A DNA stretch of 64,000 nt from Synechococcus sp. CS-1325. Its GTDB lineage: Bacteria; Cyanobacteriota; Cyanobacteriia; PCC-6307; Cyanobiaceae. Below, piece by piece: positions 36,677-45,844 of this stretch; the stretch's first letter is position 1, and every line of letters starts with the position of its first letter. The stretch is taken from contig JAHLYW010000016.1 of NCBI GenBank assembly GCA_025128135.1, positions 1 through 64,000 on the forward strand. The letters run 5' to 3'. The notes beneath the pieces are model-generated. The model was not told the origin of the DNA and did no database searches. It worked only from the letters and a program-made list of their open reading frames with translations. Made by a program: the position numbers and the translations under genes.

Positions 36677-37939
36677 TCACTCTCCCTCGGCGATCGACAG
36701 GAAACTGCCCAGCAGATACAGGGATCCCGCCACCACCACCGGCTGATCGCCGGGTGAGGCGGCGATCGCGGCCGCCAGGGCGGTGCTGGGATCGCCGGCG
36801 GCATCGAGCTGGTCGCCCAGGCTGGGCGAGGCGGCAAGGAGGTCGTCCCGGCTCCAGCAGGCGTGGCCGGGCACCGGCACCAGCCAGGCCCGATCGCCGG
36901 GAGCGAGCAGAGCTGCGAGCAGTTCAGGCCCCTGCTTGTTGGCCAGCATCCCCACCACAAAGCACCAGGGCCGCCGATCTGCCTGCTGTCCTGCCGAGCG
37001 GTGATCCAGCTCAGAGCGCAGGGCCTTCGCCGCCGGCACGTTGTGAGCCCCATCAAGCAGCAGGGGGTGCCCCCGCCAGCTGGACGGCTGCAGCCGGGCG
37101 GGCCACCTGGCGGCGGCGAACCCAGCCGTGATCGCCTGATCGGGAATGGTCCAGCCGCCCTGGCGCAGGAGTCGGAGCATGCCGAGGGCCACGGCACTGT
37201 TGCAGCGCTGCACCTGGCCCGGCAGTCCGCTGCGCCAACGCAGCGCACCGGCCACAAACGCCTCGCCGCAGGTTTCGAGCGGGTCAACCCAGTGCAGGCG
37301 GCAGCCGAGGGCCACGGCCCGCCGCTCCAGGGCAAGTGCCACCTCCGGATGCTGGGGTCCACTCACGGCGGTGCCGCCCTTGATCAGCACTCCGGCCTTC
37401 TCGGCGGCGATCAGCCCCAGGCTGGAGCCGAGATACTCGGCATGGTCCATGCCGATGGGGGTGAAGCCCACCACCTGTCGACCGGGATGAACGGTGGTGG
37501 CGTCGAGTCGTCCGCCCAGCCCCACCTCCAGCACGACGATCTCCAGATTGGCCGCCGCGAAGGCCTGAAAAGCGGCCGCAGTGATCAGCTCGAAGGGGGT
37601 GAGGTCATGACGGCGAGCCAGTGGCTGAAGCTCGCTCAACAGGGCACGGAGCCGGGCCGGGCTGATCAGGTCAGGGCCCAGTCGGATCCGTTCACACCAG
37701 CTGACCAGATGGGGCGAGGTGTAGAGGCCGCAGCGGAGCCCAGCGGCCGAAAGGGCCGCGTGCAGCAGGGTACACACCGATCCCTTGCCATTGGTGCCCG
37801 CCACCTGAACAGCGGCGAACCGGCGCTCCGGATGTCCCAGCTCGGCCAGGGCGGCACTGAGCCGCTCCAGGCCCAGGTCGATGCCCCGCCGGCTGAAGGG
37901 TTCGATCAGGTCGGCAAACGAATCCGCCGGGGGGGCCAC
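36677..37939 (-). CDS. folC: Bifunctional folylpolyglutamate/dihydrofolate synthase
   Basis: Mur-ligase-superfamily enzyme (420 residues) that makes dihydrofolate and adds glutamates to folates. P-loop VAGTNGKGSVCTLLHAAL is at residues 46-63; the metal site is TPIGMDHAEYLGSSL; the C-terminal domain has LLLDGAHNVPAAKAL. A GTG start (MAPPADSFADLIEPFSRRG) is used because the conserved LIEPFSRRGIDLGLERL follows at once. It is 2 bp downstream of argD and likely coupled. Confidence 0.94.
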   Translation of the reverse strand: MAPPADSFADLIEPFSRRGIDLGLERLSAALAELGHPERRFAAVQVAGTNGKGSVCTLLHAALSAAGLRCGLYTSPHLVSWCERIRLGPDLISPARLRALLSELQPLARRHDLTPFELITAAAFQAFAAANLEIVVLEVGLGGRLDATTVHPGRQVVGFTPIGMDHAEYLGSSLGLIAAEKAGVLIKGGTAVSGPQHPEVALALERRAVALGCRLHWVDPLETCGEAFVAGALRWRSGLPGQVQRCNSAVALGMLRLLRQGGWTIPDQAITAGFAAARWPARLQPSSWRGHPLLLDGAHNVPAAKALRSELDHRSAGQQADRRPWCFVVGMLANKQGPELLAALLAPGDRAWLVPVPGHACWSRDDLLAASPSLGDQLDAAGDPSTALAAAIAASPGDQPVVVAGSLYLLGSFLSIAEGE

Positions 37940-37941
37940 GC

Positions 37942-39126
37942 TCAGGCGGAGGCGATCGCCTGAAGGGCCAGCTCAAGCCGCGACACCGCCAGCCTGAGCT
38001 GACGGGGCTTGATCACCAGGGGTGGCACCAGTCGCACCACCCTTGGTCCCGCTGCCACCACCAGCAGGCCGGCCTCAATGGAGCGGAGCACCACGTCAGC
38101 CGCGGCCGGGCCATCAGCCCGCAGCACCAGGCCCTGGAGCAGGCCCCAACCCCTGACGCCTTCGAGCTGCTGGGGGCGGCGACTGACCAGATCAGCGAGC
38201 AACTGCTGGAGGAGTTCACCCATCCGCTGCACATGGGGCACCAGCAGGCGCCGCTCTAGCTCCTCGGCCACCGTGAGCGCGGCGCGACAGGCGAACGGGT
38301 TGCCGCCGAAGGTGCTGGCGTGGTCACCGGGTCGGAAATGGTCAGCGGCATGCTTCACGGCGAGGGCCCCGATCGGAATCCCTCCCCCCAGACCCTTGGC
38401 CAGGCTGATCGCGTCGGGCTCCACACCGAGCTTCTCGTAGCCCCAGAGCGAACCGCTGCGGCCCATGCCGATCTGCACCTCATCGAAGATCAGCAGGATG
38501 CGGTTCTGATCGCAGAGCTCCCTGACGCGACGGAAGAAGGCGGGATCGCCGGGATTCACCCCGCCCTCCCCCTGCAATGGCTCCAAGAGCACCGCAGCCA
38601 CCCTCGGACCGTCGGCCTCCGCCGCCGCGAGCAGGGCCTCGAACGCCGCCGTGTCGTTGTAGGGGAAGAAGCGGAACCCTTCCACCATCGGCTCGAAACC
38701 CTGGTGGTAACGCGGCTGGCCCGTGGCGCTCACCGCCGCCAGGGTGCGGCCGTGGAAACTTGCCTGGGCGGTGAGGATCAGCGGCCGCTCAATGCCCCGC
38801 ACGATGTGGCCATGCTTGCGGGCCAGCTTGATGGCGGCTTCGTTGGCCTCCGCACCGGAATTGCAGAAGAACACGCGGTCGAGGCAGCTGCGGCTGGTGA
38901 TCCAGGTGGCGAGCAGCTCCTGTTCGGGGATCCGGTAGAGATTGGAGACATGCTGCAGCCGACCGAGCTGGCGGCTCAGGGCACGACGCATCGCCGGGTC
39001 ACTGTGGCCGAGGGTGCAGGTGGCGATGCCGGCGACACAATCGAGATAGCGGCGGCCCCGGGTGTCCCTCACCCAGACGCCGCGCCCCCTGACCAGTTCC
39101 AGGGGCAGGCGGGCATAGGTGTCCAT
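37942..39126 (-). CDS. argD: Acetylornithine aminotransferase
   Basis: PLP class III transaminase of arginine synthesis, 394 residues. Signatures: VFFCNSGAEANEAAIKLARK, SFHGRTLAAVSATGQP, LIFDEVQIGMGRSG and the PLP Lys in SLAKGLGGGIPIGA. The ATG at 39126 (MDTYARLPLELVRGRG) fits the family. The frame stays open upstream only because it reads antisense-frame sequence and then through tRNA-Leu, which explains the odd PELVDGLDSKSSAFGF extension. N-acetylglutamate, its pathway precursor, is also the expected end product of dgcN-dgcA. Confidence 0.95.
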   Translation of the reverse strand: MDTYARLPLELVRGRGVWVRDTRGRRYLDCVAGIATCTLGHSDPAMRRALSRQLGRLQHVSNLYRIPEQELLATWITSRSCLDRVFFCNSGAEANEAAIKLARKHGHIVRGIERPLILTAQASFHGRTLAAVSATGQPRYHQGFEPMVEGFRFFPYNDTAAFEALLAAAEADGPRVAAVLLEPLQGEGGVNPGDPAFFRRVRELCDQNRILLIFDEVQIGMGRSGSLWGYEKLGVEPDAISLAKGLGGGIPIGALAVKHAADHFRPGDHASTFGGNPFACRAALTVAEELERRLLVPHVQRMGELLQQLLADLVSRRPQQLEGVRGWGLLQGLVLRADGPAAADVVLRSIEAGLLVVAAGPRVVRLVPPLVIKPRQLRLAVSRLELALQAIASA

Positions 39127-39191
39127 CACCGCGCTGAGCGGCTGAGGCGGCGGGCCCAGGCTGCGGATTTCGGGCTCAGGACCCGATGGGA

Positions 39192-39273
39192 TGGGAGCGG
39201 TGGGACTCGAACCCACAAACCCGAAGGCGCTCGATTTTGAGTCGAGTCCGTCTACCAATTCCGGCACGCTCCC
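39192..39273 (-). tRNA. tRNA-Leu (CAA)
   Basis: Class II tRNA of 82 bases on the minus strand. Acceptor GGGAGCG pairs with CGCTCCC, discriminator A73. The anticodon arm CTCGA/CTCAAAA/TCGAG gives anticodon CAA (reads UUG). A long variable arm follows, then the T loop TTCGAGT. No intron and no encoded CCA. Confidence 0.96.
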
Positions 39274-39301
39274 TTGAAAACGACCTTAACCCTGGCTGGC
39301 T

Positions 39302-40603
39302 TCAGGCTTCCACACGACGGATCCTGGCACCAACGGAATTGAGCTTGCCTTCCAGATCGGCATAGCCGCGATCGAGGTAGGAGAGGCCCTGCATGGTGGT
39401 GGTGCCCTGAGCTGCGAGTCCGGCGAGCACCATGGCCGCCGAAGCACGCAGATCGGTGCCCTTGACCGGGGCGGCGCTCAGTTGCGGGACCCCTTCGATC
39501 ACGGCGGTGTTGCCCTGGAGGCGGATATCAGCCCCCATCCGCTGCAGTTCAGCCACGTGCTGAAGACGGTTCTCGAACATCGTTTCAACGATGAAGCTGG
39601 TGCCGGGAACCGTGGCCAGCAGGCTCATGAACGGGGCCTGGAGATCGGTCGGGAATCCTGGGAACGGCTGGGTGCGGAGATCGACGGGACCAAGGGTGCC
39701 GGGGCGGATCGTGAGGCCATCGCCGGAGGATTCGAAAGAACAGCCGATGTCTTCGAGCTTGGTGATCACAGCGCCGAGATGCGCGGGAATGATCGGCCCG
39801 ACGGTGAGCACGGAGCGGGTGATCGCCGCCGCCAGTAACAGGGTGCCCGCCTCGATCCGATCGGGGATCACGGCGAAATCGGCGCCATGGAGGCTCTCGA
39901 CCCCAACGATGGTGATTGTGGGGGTGCCGGCTCCACGGACCTCGCTGCCCATGGCGACCAGCAGGTTGGCCAGGTCGACGACTTCCGGCTCCAGGGCCGC
40001 GTTCTCGATCACCGTTTCGCCGTCGGCCAGGGCGGCCGCCATCATCAGGGTTTCCGTGGCTCCGACACTGGGGCAATCCAGGTGAATGCGCCCACCGACC
40101 AGGCGCTGGCTGCGCCCGGGCATGGCCGCCGAGACCACCCCATGCTCGATGGTGACCTGGGCCCCGAGCGACTTCAGGCCCTTGACATGCTCGACGACCG
40201 GCCGGGTGCCGATCTGGCAGCCACCGGGCAGGGGCACGTTGGCCATGCCGAGCCTGGCCAGCAAGGGGCCGATGCAGAAGAAACTGGCCCGCAGGCTGCT
40301 GACCAGCTCGTAGGGAGGCATCGACCTGTTGAGCTGACTGGCATCGAGCTCCACCCATCCGGCACCGCTGCGAACCTTGACGCCCATCGCCGAGAGAATC
40401 TCCCCCATGGCGCCGATGTCGGTGAGGGATGGGACGTTGCTGAGACGCAGGGGTTCAGTGGTCAGCAGGCAGGCCGCCATCAGAACCAGGGCGGAATTCT
40501 TCGCTCCTCCCACCCGGACCTCACCGGCCAGACGGCAACCGCCCTGGATTTCCAGCTGGGGCACCGTCTGCAGCTGGGAAGGGGGAGGGGCGATAAGAAT
40601 CAT
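39302..40603 (-). CDS. murA: UDP-N-acetylglucosamine 1-carboxyvinyltransferase
   Basis: First committed enzyme of peptidoglycan synthesis (433 residues); transfers enolpyruvate to UDP-GlcNAc. Conserved Lys/Asn are in [14 protein letters not shown]; the fosfomycin-target Cys is in [26 protein letters not shown] and [13 protein letters not shown] complete the pattern. The ATG at 40603 ([11 protein letters not shown]) is chosen; a start at 40639 is possible but adds non-conserved residues. Confidence 0.96.
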   Translation of the reverse strand: MILIAPPPSQLQTVPQLEIQGGCRLAGEVRVGGAKNSALVLMAACLLTTEPLRLSNVPSLTDIGAMGEILSAMGVKVRSGAGWVELDASQLNRSMPPYELVSSLRASFFCIGPLLARLGMANVPLPGGCQIGTRPVVEHVKGLKSLGAQVTIEHGVVSAAMPGRSQRLVGGRIHLDCPSVGATETLMMAAALADGETVIENAALEPEVVDLANLLVAMGSEVRGAGTPTITIVGVESLHGADFAVIPDRIEAGTLLLAAAITRSVLTVGPIIPAHLGAVITKLEDIGCSFESSGDGLTIRPGTLGPVDLRTQPFPGFPTDLQAPFMSLLATVPGTSFIVETMFENRLQHVAELQRMGADIRLQGNTAVIEGVPQLSAAPVKGTDLRASAAMVLAGLAAQGTTTMQGLSYLDRGYADLEGKLNSVGARIRRVEA

Positions 40604-40800
40604 GGTATTGACTGTTGTTGCGTCTGGGCATCTTGACAACCAAGCCGGTCGCCGTCTAGGCGTCCGCCCGAGGAAGTGTCTTAATCGGTCACAACTTTGA
40701 CATCAGGCGACTCTGGTGTTAGCGGCCTGAGTCAAAGGATCAAGCCAAGGGGCGGGCCTTCGATGTTTTAAGGTTGGATTTCCACTTCGGTGGTGAGCCA

Positions 40801-40884
40801 GCGGATGTGGCGGAATTGGTAGACGCGCTAGTTTCAGGTACTAGTGGCAGCAATGTCGTGGGAGTTCAAGTCTCCCCATCCGCA
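40801..40884 (+). tRNA. tRNA-Leu (CAG)
   Basis: Class II tRNA of 84 bases. Acceptor GCGGATG pairs with CATCCGC, discriminator A. The anticodon arm CTAGT/TTCAGGT/ACTAG gives anticodon CAG (reads CUG). It has a long variable arm and T loop TTCAAGT. It is followed immediately by a run of T residues (40886-40891) that probably ends transcription. CCA is not encoded. Confidence 0.96.
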
Positions 40885-40976
40885 CTTTTTTCTCCCCTCA
40901 CTGGTGGCCGCCTCTCAATCAGCCGCTAACCTCTGAAAACCTTGTTCCAGCTACCTCTCGCGGTTCTGGCTGCCCG

Positions 40977-41225
40977 ATGATCGTTCTCAAGATCACCAAT
41001 GCATCCGAGGTGGTCGCGGGCAAAATCGGCAAGTTTCTGGAAAGCCTCACCCCCGACAGCTTCGATCAGGCCACCATCGAAGACATCGTGCTCAAGAAGC
41101 TTGTCGAAAATCTCCAGTCGGAGGGCCTGAAGGGCGAAGTGGCCTCGATCAATGGCCTCGACATGGTCGACTCCAGCCTCGTGATCAACGATCCAACCGT
41201 TGTCAGGCGTCATCAGTCCTTCTGA
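40977..41225 (+). CDS. Conserved hypothetical cyanobacterial protein
   Basis: An 82-residue soluble protein (MIVLKITNASEVVAGKIGKF...). It is mixed alpha/beta with charged helices and no Cys. The 3' end overlaps the next gene by 26 bp in the same direction, suggesting coupled translation with a SpoU-type RNA methyltransferase. I recall this gene beside methyltransferases in other picocyanobacteria, but function is unknown. Confidence 0.75.
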   Translation: MIVLKITNASEVVAGKIGKFLESLTPDSFDQATIEDIVLKKLVENLQSEGLKGEVASINGLDMVDSSLVINDPTVVRRHQSF

Positions 41226-42072
41226 GCGCGTGGACGATGCCCCCCCGGATCGCAGCCCTCCCGCGGGGCTGATCAGCAGCCGTCGCAACCCCCTGGTCGC
41301 CAGGTTCCGTGCTCTTCACGGGGCCGAAGCCCGGCGGGAGCAACGCCTGCTGCTGCTGGAGGGCACCCATCTGCTGGAAGAGGCGCTCGGACTCGGCTTG
41401 CGGCCCGCCGAGATCCTGGCCACCCCGGCCTGGCTGGAGCGCCATGGGGCCAGGAGATCCCTGGCCGATGTGCAGCTGGTTTCCGAATCGGTGCTCGAGG
41501 CGATCGCCACCACCCGCCATCCCGATGGGGTGGTGCTCAGCCTGCCCTGGCCGGATCCGGCCAGCCCATCCCGGTGCGGATTCGTTCTGGCGCTCGACCA
41601 CCTCCAGGATCCGGGCAACCTCGGCACCCTGATGCGCACCGCCCTGGCCGCCGGCGTGGAGGCCCTCTGGCTGGCAGGCGGCGCCGATCCCTGGCAACCC
41701 AAGGTGCTGCGGGCCTCCTCCGGTGCAGCCCTGGCCCTGCCGCACTGGCGCTCTGACGACCTGGCCCCACGCCTCCTGCAGGCCCGCCGCGAGGGGGCCC
41801 AGGTGGTTGCCGCCGTTGTGCCCGGCAGCGGGGCGGCAACCCAGCCCTACTGGCAGCTCGACTGGACCCTGCCAACCGTGCTGCTGCTCGGCAACGAAGC
41901 GGCCGGGCTGGGGGCGGAACTGCTCGCCTGCTGCAGCCACCGGGTGACCATTCCCCACAGCCCCACGGTCGAATCCCTCAATGTGGCCGTGGCAGCCGCG
42001 CCGCTGCTCCTGGAGCGCTGGCGTCAGCAGCAGGAGAGAATGCCGGGCATTCCCAGCAGCGCACCGCCGTGA
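41200..42072 (+). CDS. TrmH/SpoU-family RNA 2'-O-methyltransferase
   Basis: SPOUT-class methyltransferase of 290 residues. The N-terminal substrate-binding domain (RNPLVARFRALHGAEARREQ) precedes the three SpoU motifs: LDHLQDPGNLGTLMRTA, VLLLGNEAAGLGAEL and IPHSPTVESLNVAVAA. The target is rRNA or tRNA ribose; which one is unknown. TTG at 41200 is the longest start; translation may begin at a later GTG/TTG. The stop overlaps the lpd GTG by 4 bp. Confidence 0.88.
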   Translation: MSGVISPSERVDDAPPDRSPPAGLISSRRNPLVARFRALHGAEARREQRLLLLEGTHLLEEALGLGLRPAEILATPAWLERHGARRSLADVQLVSESVLEAIATTRHPDGVVLSLPWPDPASPSRCGFVLALDHLQDPGNLGTLMRTALAAGVEALWLAGGADPWQPKVLRASSGAALALPHWRSDDLAPRLLQARREGAQVVAAVVPGSGAATQPYWQLDWTLPTVLLLGNEAAGLGAELLACCSHRVTIPHSPTVESLNVAVAAAPLLLERWRQQQERMPGIPSSAPP

Positions 42073-43496
42073 GTTTCGACTTCGATGTGATCGTGATCGG
42101 GGCCGGCTACGGCGGTTTCGATGCGGCGAAACACGCCGCCGAGCATGGCCTGCGCACGGCGATCATCGAATCCCGTGACATGGGGGGCACCTGCGTAAAC
42201 AGGGGTTGTGTTCCCTCCAAGGCCCTGCTGGCCGCCAGCGGCCGGGTGCGGGAACTGGCCGATGCCGAGCACCTCGAGGGCTTCGGCATCCATGCCGGGC
42301 CGGTGCGCTTCGAGCGCCAGAAGATCGCCGACCATGCCAACCAGCTGGTGGAAGCGATTCGAGCCAACCTGACCAGAACAGTGGAACGCGCCGGCGCCAG
42401 GATCCTGCGCGGCAAGGGGCGACTCGACGGCCCCCAGCGGGTGGCCGTTCGTGAACCGAACGGTGTCGAGAAGGTCCACACCGCCCGCGACGTGATCATC
42501 GCCACCGGTTCCAACCCCTTCGTGCCGCCCGGCATCGAAACCGATGGCCGCACCGTGTTCACCAGCGATGAGGCGATCAGCCTGGAGTGGCTGCCCCGCT
42601 GGATCGCGATCATCGGCAGCGGCTACATCGGGCTCGAGTTCGCCGACGTCTACACCGCCCTGGGCTGTGAAGTCACGATGATCGAGGCGCTGGATCGGAT
42701 CATGCCCACCTTCGATCCCGACATCGCCAGGATCGCCGCCAAGCGGCTGATCGAGGGCCGCGAGATCGACACCCGCGCCGGACTGCTGGCCCGCAAGGTG
42801 AGCCCGGGCAGCCCCGTGCGGATCGAGCTGGCCTCGATGGCCAGCAAGGAGCTGGTCGAGGTGCTGGAGGTGGATGCGGTGCTGGTGGCCACCGGCCGGG
42901 CTCCGGCGAGCGGCGATCTCAATCTGGCCAGCGTCGGGGTGGAAACCAGCCGTGGCTTCATTCCGGTCGACGACGCCCTGCGGGTGCTGGTCAACGACCA
43001 GCCCGTGCCCCATCTCTGGGCCGTGGGTGATGTGACCGGCAAGCTGATGCTGGCCCACACCGCCGCCGCCCAGGGAACCGTGGCGGTGGACAACATCCTC
43101 GGGCACAGCCGTCTGATCGATTACCGCTCGATTCCGGCCGCCACCTTCACCCACCCGGAGATCAGCTCGGTGGGGCTCTCAGAGGCGGAGGCCAAGGCGC
43201 TGGCGGCCGCCGAGGGATTCAGCCTCGGCACCGTGCGCAGCTACTTCAAGGCCAACACCAAGGCCCTGGCCGAACTGGAGAGCGATGGGCTGATGAAGCT
43301 GCTGTTCCGCAAGGACACGGGCGAGGTGCTGGGCGCCCACATCTACGGCCTGCACGCCGCCGACCTGATCCAGGAGATCGCCAATGCGGTGGCCCGACGC
43401 CAGGGTGTGCGGGAACTGGCCAGCGAGGTCCACACCCACCCCACCCTCAGCGAGCTGGTGGAGGTGGCCTACAAGCAGGCGGCGGCCCAGCTCTGA
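42069..43496 (+). CDS. lpdA: Dihydrolipoamide dehydrogenase
   Basis: FAD disulfide oxidoreductase (475 residues), the E3 component of pyruvate dehydrogenase and the L-protein of glycine cleavage. FAD loop [19 protein letters not shown] is at residues 10-28; redox-active cysteines are in [16 protein letters not shown]; the NAD loop is [15 protein letters not shown]. The C-terminal His-Glu catalytic pair is in [18 protein letters not shown] start forms a GTGA overlap with the methyltransferase stop. Confidence 0.95.
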   Translation: MSFDFDVIVIGAGYGGFDAAKHAAEHGLRTAIIESRDMGGTCVNRGCVPSKALLAASGRVRELADAEHLEGFGIHAGPVRFERQKIADHANQLVEAIRANLTRTVERAGARILRGKGRLDGPQRVAVREPNGVEKVHTARDVIIATGSNPFVPPGIETDGRTVFTSDEAISLEWLPRWIAIIGSGYIGLEFADVYTALGCEVTMIEALDRIMPTFDPDIARIAAKRLIEGREIDTRAGLLARKVSPGSPVRIELASMASKELVEVLEVDAVLVATGRAPASGDLNLASVGVETSRGFIPVDDALRVLVNDQPVPHLWAVGDVTGKLMLAHTAAAQGTVAVDNILGHSRLIDYRSIPAATFTHPEISSVGLSEAEAKALAAAEGFSLGTVRSYFKANTKALAELESDGLMKLLFRKDTGEVLGAHIYGLHAADLIQEIANAVARRQGVRELASEVHTHPTLSELVEVAYKQAAAQL

Positions 43497-43560
43497 GCAG
43501 CGGCCCAGCCGACCGATTCCTACGATCCAGTCGTTCGATCAAGTCCTTCGCCTTCGGCTC

Positions 43561-44445
43561 TTGGAGATTCGCCGCCGTCCCCCCAACCCGCCCGTCAAGG
43601 TGGCCCATCTGCAGTACGGCATCCCCCACTCCGAGGCGGAGCCCCGTCACATCCTCGAGCAGATCGTCTGGGAGAAAGACAGGGAAATCTCAGCCGCCAA
43701 GGAGCAGCTCAGCCTGGCCCAGCTCCAGGAGCAGGTGGCCAAGCTGCCTCCGCCCCACGACTTCATCGCGGCGCTGCGGGCCAGCTGCCGCAAGCCGGCG
43801 GTGATCGCCGAGATCAAGAAAGCGAGCCCCAGCAAAGGCGTGATCCGCGAGGATTTCGATCCGGCGGCCCTGGCCCGGGGCTATGGGGCCGGTGGGGCGA
43901 GCTGCCTCTCGGTGCTCACTGACAAGACCTTCTTCCAGGGGGGCTTCGACGTGTTGGTGGACGTGCGCCAGGCGGTGAGCCTGCCACTGCTCTGCAAAGA
44001 CTTCATCCTCTCCCCCTACCAGCTGTACCAGGCCAGGGCGGCAGGTGCCGATGCGGCTCTGCTGATCGCCGCGATCCTCACCGATCAGGATCTCACCTAT
44101 CTGCTCAAGGTGGCGGCCAGCCTCTCCCTCGCGGTGCTGGTGGAGGTGCACGACGCCGTCGAGCTGGAGCGGGTGCTGGCCGTTGACGGGGTGAAGATGA
44201 TCGGCATCAACAACCGCGACCTGACCACGTTCGCGACGGATCTGGCCACCACCGAGCAGCTGATGGCCAGCCATGGCGAGCAGGTGCGCCGCCTTGGCGC
44301 GCTGCTGGTGAGTGAATCGGGGCTCCTCAACCGCGACGACCTCGACCGGATGCAGAGCGCCGGCGCCGATGCGGTGCTGGTGGGCGAAGCCCTGATGCGG
44401 CAGCCGGATGTGGCGGCCGCTCTGGAGTTTTTGATCGGGATCTGA
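43561..44445 (+). CDS. trpC: Indole-3-glycerol phosphate synthase
   Basis: TIM-barrel enzyme of tryptophan synthesis (294 residues). Motifs: [17 protein letters not shown] (catalytic Lys), [47 protein letters not shown] and [12 protein letters not shown]. The TTG at 43561 gives [20 protein letters not shown], the start seen in picocyanobacterial homologues (usually with ATG). It carries the N-terminal extension of about 45 residues typical of cyanobacterial TrpC. It follows lpd by 64 bp. Confidence 0.95.
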   Translation: MEIRRRPPNPPVKVAHLQYGIPHSEAEPRHILEQIVWEKDREISAAKEQLSLAQLQEQVAKLPPPHDFIAALRASCRKPAVIAEIKKASPSKGVIREDFDPAALARGYGAGGASCLSVLTDKTFFQGGFDVLVDVRQAVSLPLLCKDFILSPYQLYQARAAGADAALLIAAILTDQDLTYLLKVAASLSLAVLVEVHDAVELERVLAVDGVKMIGINNRDLTTFATDLATTEQLMASHGEQVRRLGALLVSESGLLNRDDLDRMQSAGADAVLVGEALMRQPDVAAALEFLIGI

Positions 44446-44484
44446 GCCTGGCCGGCACCACCGGGCTGCCGGCTTGAGCCCATC

Positions 44485-44510
44485 AAAAAGCCCCTGCCAA
44501 TCGCAGGGGC
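44485..44510 (-). terminator. Rho-independent terminator of rpsD
   Basis: On the minus strand an 8-bp GC stem (GCCCCTGC/GCAGGGGC, five-base loop) is followed by five T residues. It lies 25 bp beyond the rpsD stop and 40 bp after the convergent trpC stop. It could also slow plus-strand transcription, but the T-run exists only for the minus strand. Confidence 0.9.
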
Positions 44511-44534
44511 AGACGACGGTGCAGAAGGGCTGAT

Positions 44535-45143
44535 TCAGACCTTGCGGCTGTAGAACTCCACCACCAGCAGTTCGTTGATCTCGAGCGCCACCCATTCCCG
44601 CTCGATGCGGGCATTGACCTTGGCTGTGAGCTTGTTCTTGTCGAGCTCAAGATTGGGCGGAATGTTGGCAAGGCCGGGAAACTCCAGGTTGCCCTCGGCC
44701 AGTTGCTTGCTGGCCTTGCGTTCCCGCACCACGATCAGGTCGCCAGGGCGGCACTGATAACTGGGGATATCAACCACGCGGCCGTTGACGGTGATGTGGC
44801 CATGGTTGACAAGCTGCCTGGCACCGGGGACCGTCGGTCCGAACCCGAGCCGGAAGCAGATGTTATCGAGACGATTCTCCAGGAGCTTGAGCAGGTTGGT
44901 TCCGGTGGAACCCTCCTGGGCCCGGGCTTTCTTCACGTAGCGCACAAGCTGACGTTCGGAAATGCCGTAGTTGAACCTGAGCTTTTGCTTTTCTTCGAGG
45001 CGGATGGCGTATTCGGAGCGCTTGCGACGGGCTTGGCCGTGCTGACCGGGGGGATAAGCCCGCTTGGCGGACTTACGGGTGAGACCGGGAAGGTCCCCCA
45101 AGCGCCGCGTCACCCTCAGGCGAGGACCGCGGTAGCGAGACAT
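44535..45143 (-). CDS. rpsD: Small ribosomal subunit protein uS4
   Basis: Primary 16S rRNA-binding protein, 202 residues. It starts [20 protein letters not shown], and the S4 RNA-binding domain has [20 protein letters not shown] and [20 protein letters not shown]. It is a stand-alone gene with its own terminator, as in other cyanobacteria, and divergent from yidD. It also often acts as an autoregulator; no operator is visible here. Confidence 0.98.
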   Translation of the reverse strand: MSRYRGPRLRVTRRLGDLPGLTRKSAKRAYPPGQHGQARRKRSEYAIRLEEKQKLRFNYGISERQLVRYVKKARAQEGSTGTNLLKLLENRLDNICFRLGFGPTVPGARQLVNHGHITVNGRVVDIPSYQCRPGDLIVVRERKASKQLAEGNLEFPGLANIPPNLELDKNKLTAKVNARIEREWVALEINELLVVEFYSRKV

Positions 45144-45221
45144 GGATGAATCAACAAAGGGCAGGCGTTCAGGTGGGCCAGGCAGGAGGCAGGATGGGAT
45201 GAGTCCCGCCTGCCACCGGCT

Positions 45222-45488
45222 GTGGAGCACCAACGGTCGATCCTATCGGTTGGACCTGCTGCCCTCAGCGGGCTGCTCAGGTCGTTCCTGCTGGCCTTGA
45301 TCAGCGGCTACCGCCGCTGGCTATCACCCCTGCTGGGTCCGCGCTGCCGCTTCATCCCCTCCTGCAGCGCCTATGGAATCGAAGCGATCGAACGTCACGG
45401 GCCCTGGCGTGGTGGCTGGCTGACCCTGCTCCGGCTGCTGCGCTGCCATCCCTTCACTCCCTGTGGCTGCGATCCGGTGCCGGACTGA
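45222..45488 (+). CDS. yidD: Membrane protein insertion efficiency factor YidD
   Basis: Small amphipathic membrane-associated protein that assists YidC. The signature [20 protein letters not shown] continues as [12 protein letters not shown] and [18 protein letters not shown], with the usual three-Cys pattern. A GTG at 45222 gives 88 residues; the first 15 may be non-native, with translation starting nearer [13 protein letters not shown]. It is unusually placed: away from rpmH-rnpA-yidC, which lies 10 kb further on in this window. Confidence 0.93.
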   Translation: MEHQRSILSVGPAALSGLLRSFLLALISGYRRWLSPLLGPRCRFIPSCSAYGIEAIERHGPWRGGWLTLLRLLRCHPFTPCGCDPVPD

Positions 45489-45491
45489 GCC

Positions 45492-45779
45492 ATGCAGAGC
45501 CGGCCTTCCCTGATCCTCTACAGCCGGGCCAACTGCTGCCTCTGCCAGGGCCTTGCCGAACGGCTGGGTGCCCTTCGTCCCGCCCTTGATCTCCGCGTGG
45601 TGGATGTGGATGGCGATCCCGCCCTGCAGGCCCGCTACGGCCTGCAGGTGCCGGTTCTGGCCGTGCAACGCCAGGGAACATGGCACGACCTCCCCCGGGT
45701 CTCGCCCCGGCTGACCGGCGAGCGGCTGGCCCGGTGGCTGCAGGAGAGCCTCGCGGCCCTGCCGCCCACGGCCCCCTGA
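45492..45779 (+). CDS. Glutaredoxin-like protein (DUF836 type)
   Basis: A 95-residue thioredoxin-fold protein. The redox site is in LYSRANCCLCQGLAERL (CxxC), and the cis-Pro is in YGLQVPVLAVQ, with RVVDVDGDPAL before it. It starts 3 bp after yidD, so it is cotranscribed. Substrate unknown. Confidence 0.88.
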   Translation: MQSRPSLILYSRANCCLCQGLAERLGALRPALDLRVVDVDGDPALQARYGLQVPVLAVQRQGTWHDLPRVSPRLTGERLARWLQESLAALPPTAP

Positions 45780-45844
45780 TCAGCGGCGCACCGGAGCCGA
45801 CCGCCTAAAAAGGCCCGAATCCAATCCCAGACCATCCCCCCGTC

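Noticed and set aside
39127..39267. N-terminal extension of ArgD through tRNA-Leu
   Set aside because: The extra residues are a translation of tRNA sequence; homologues start near MDTYARLPLEL.
44485..44510. Terminator for trpC
   Set aside because: The T-run follows the stem only when read on the minus strand, so it belongs to rpsD.
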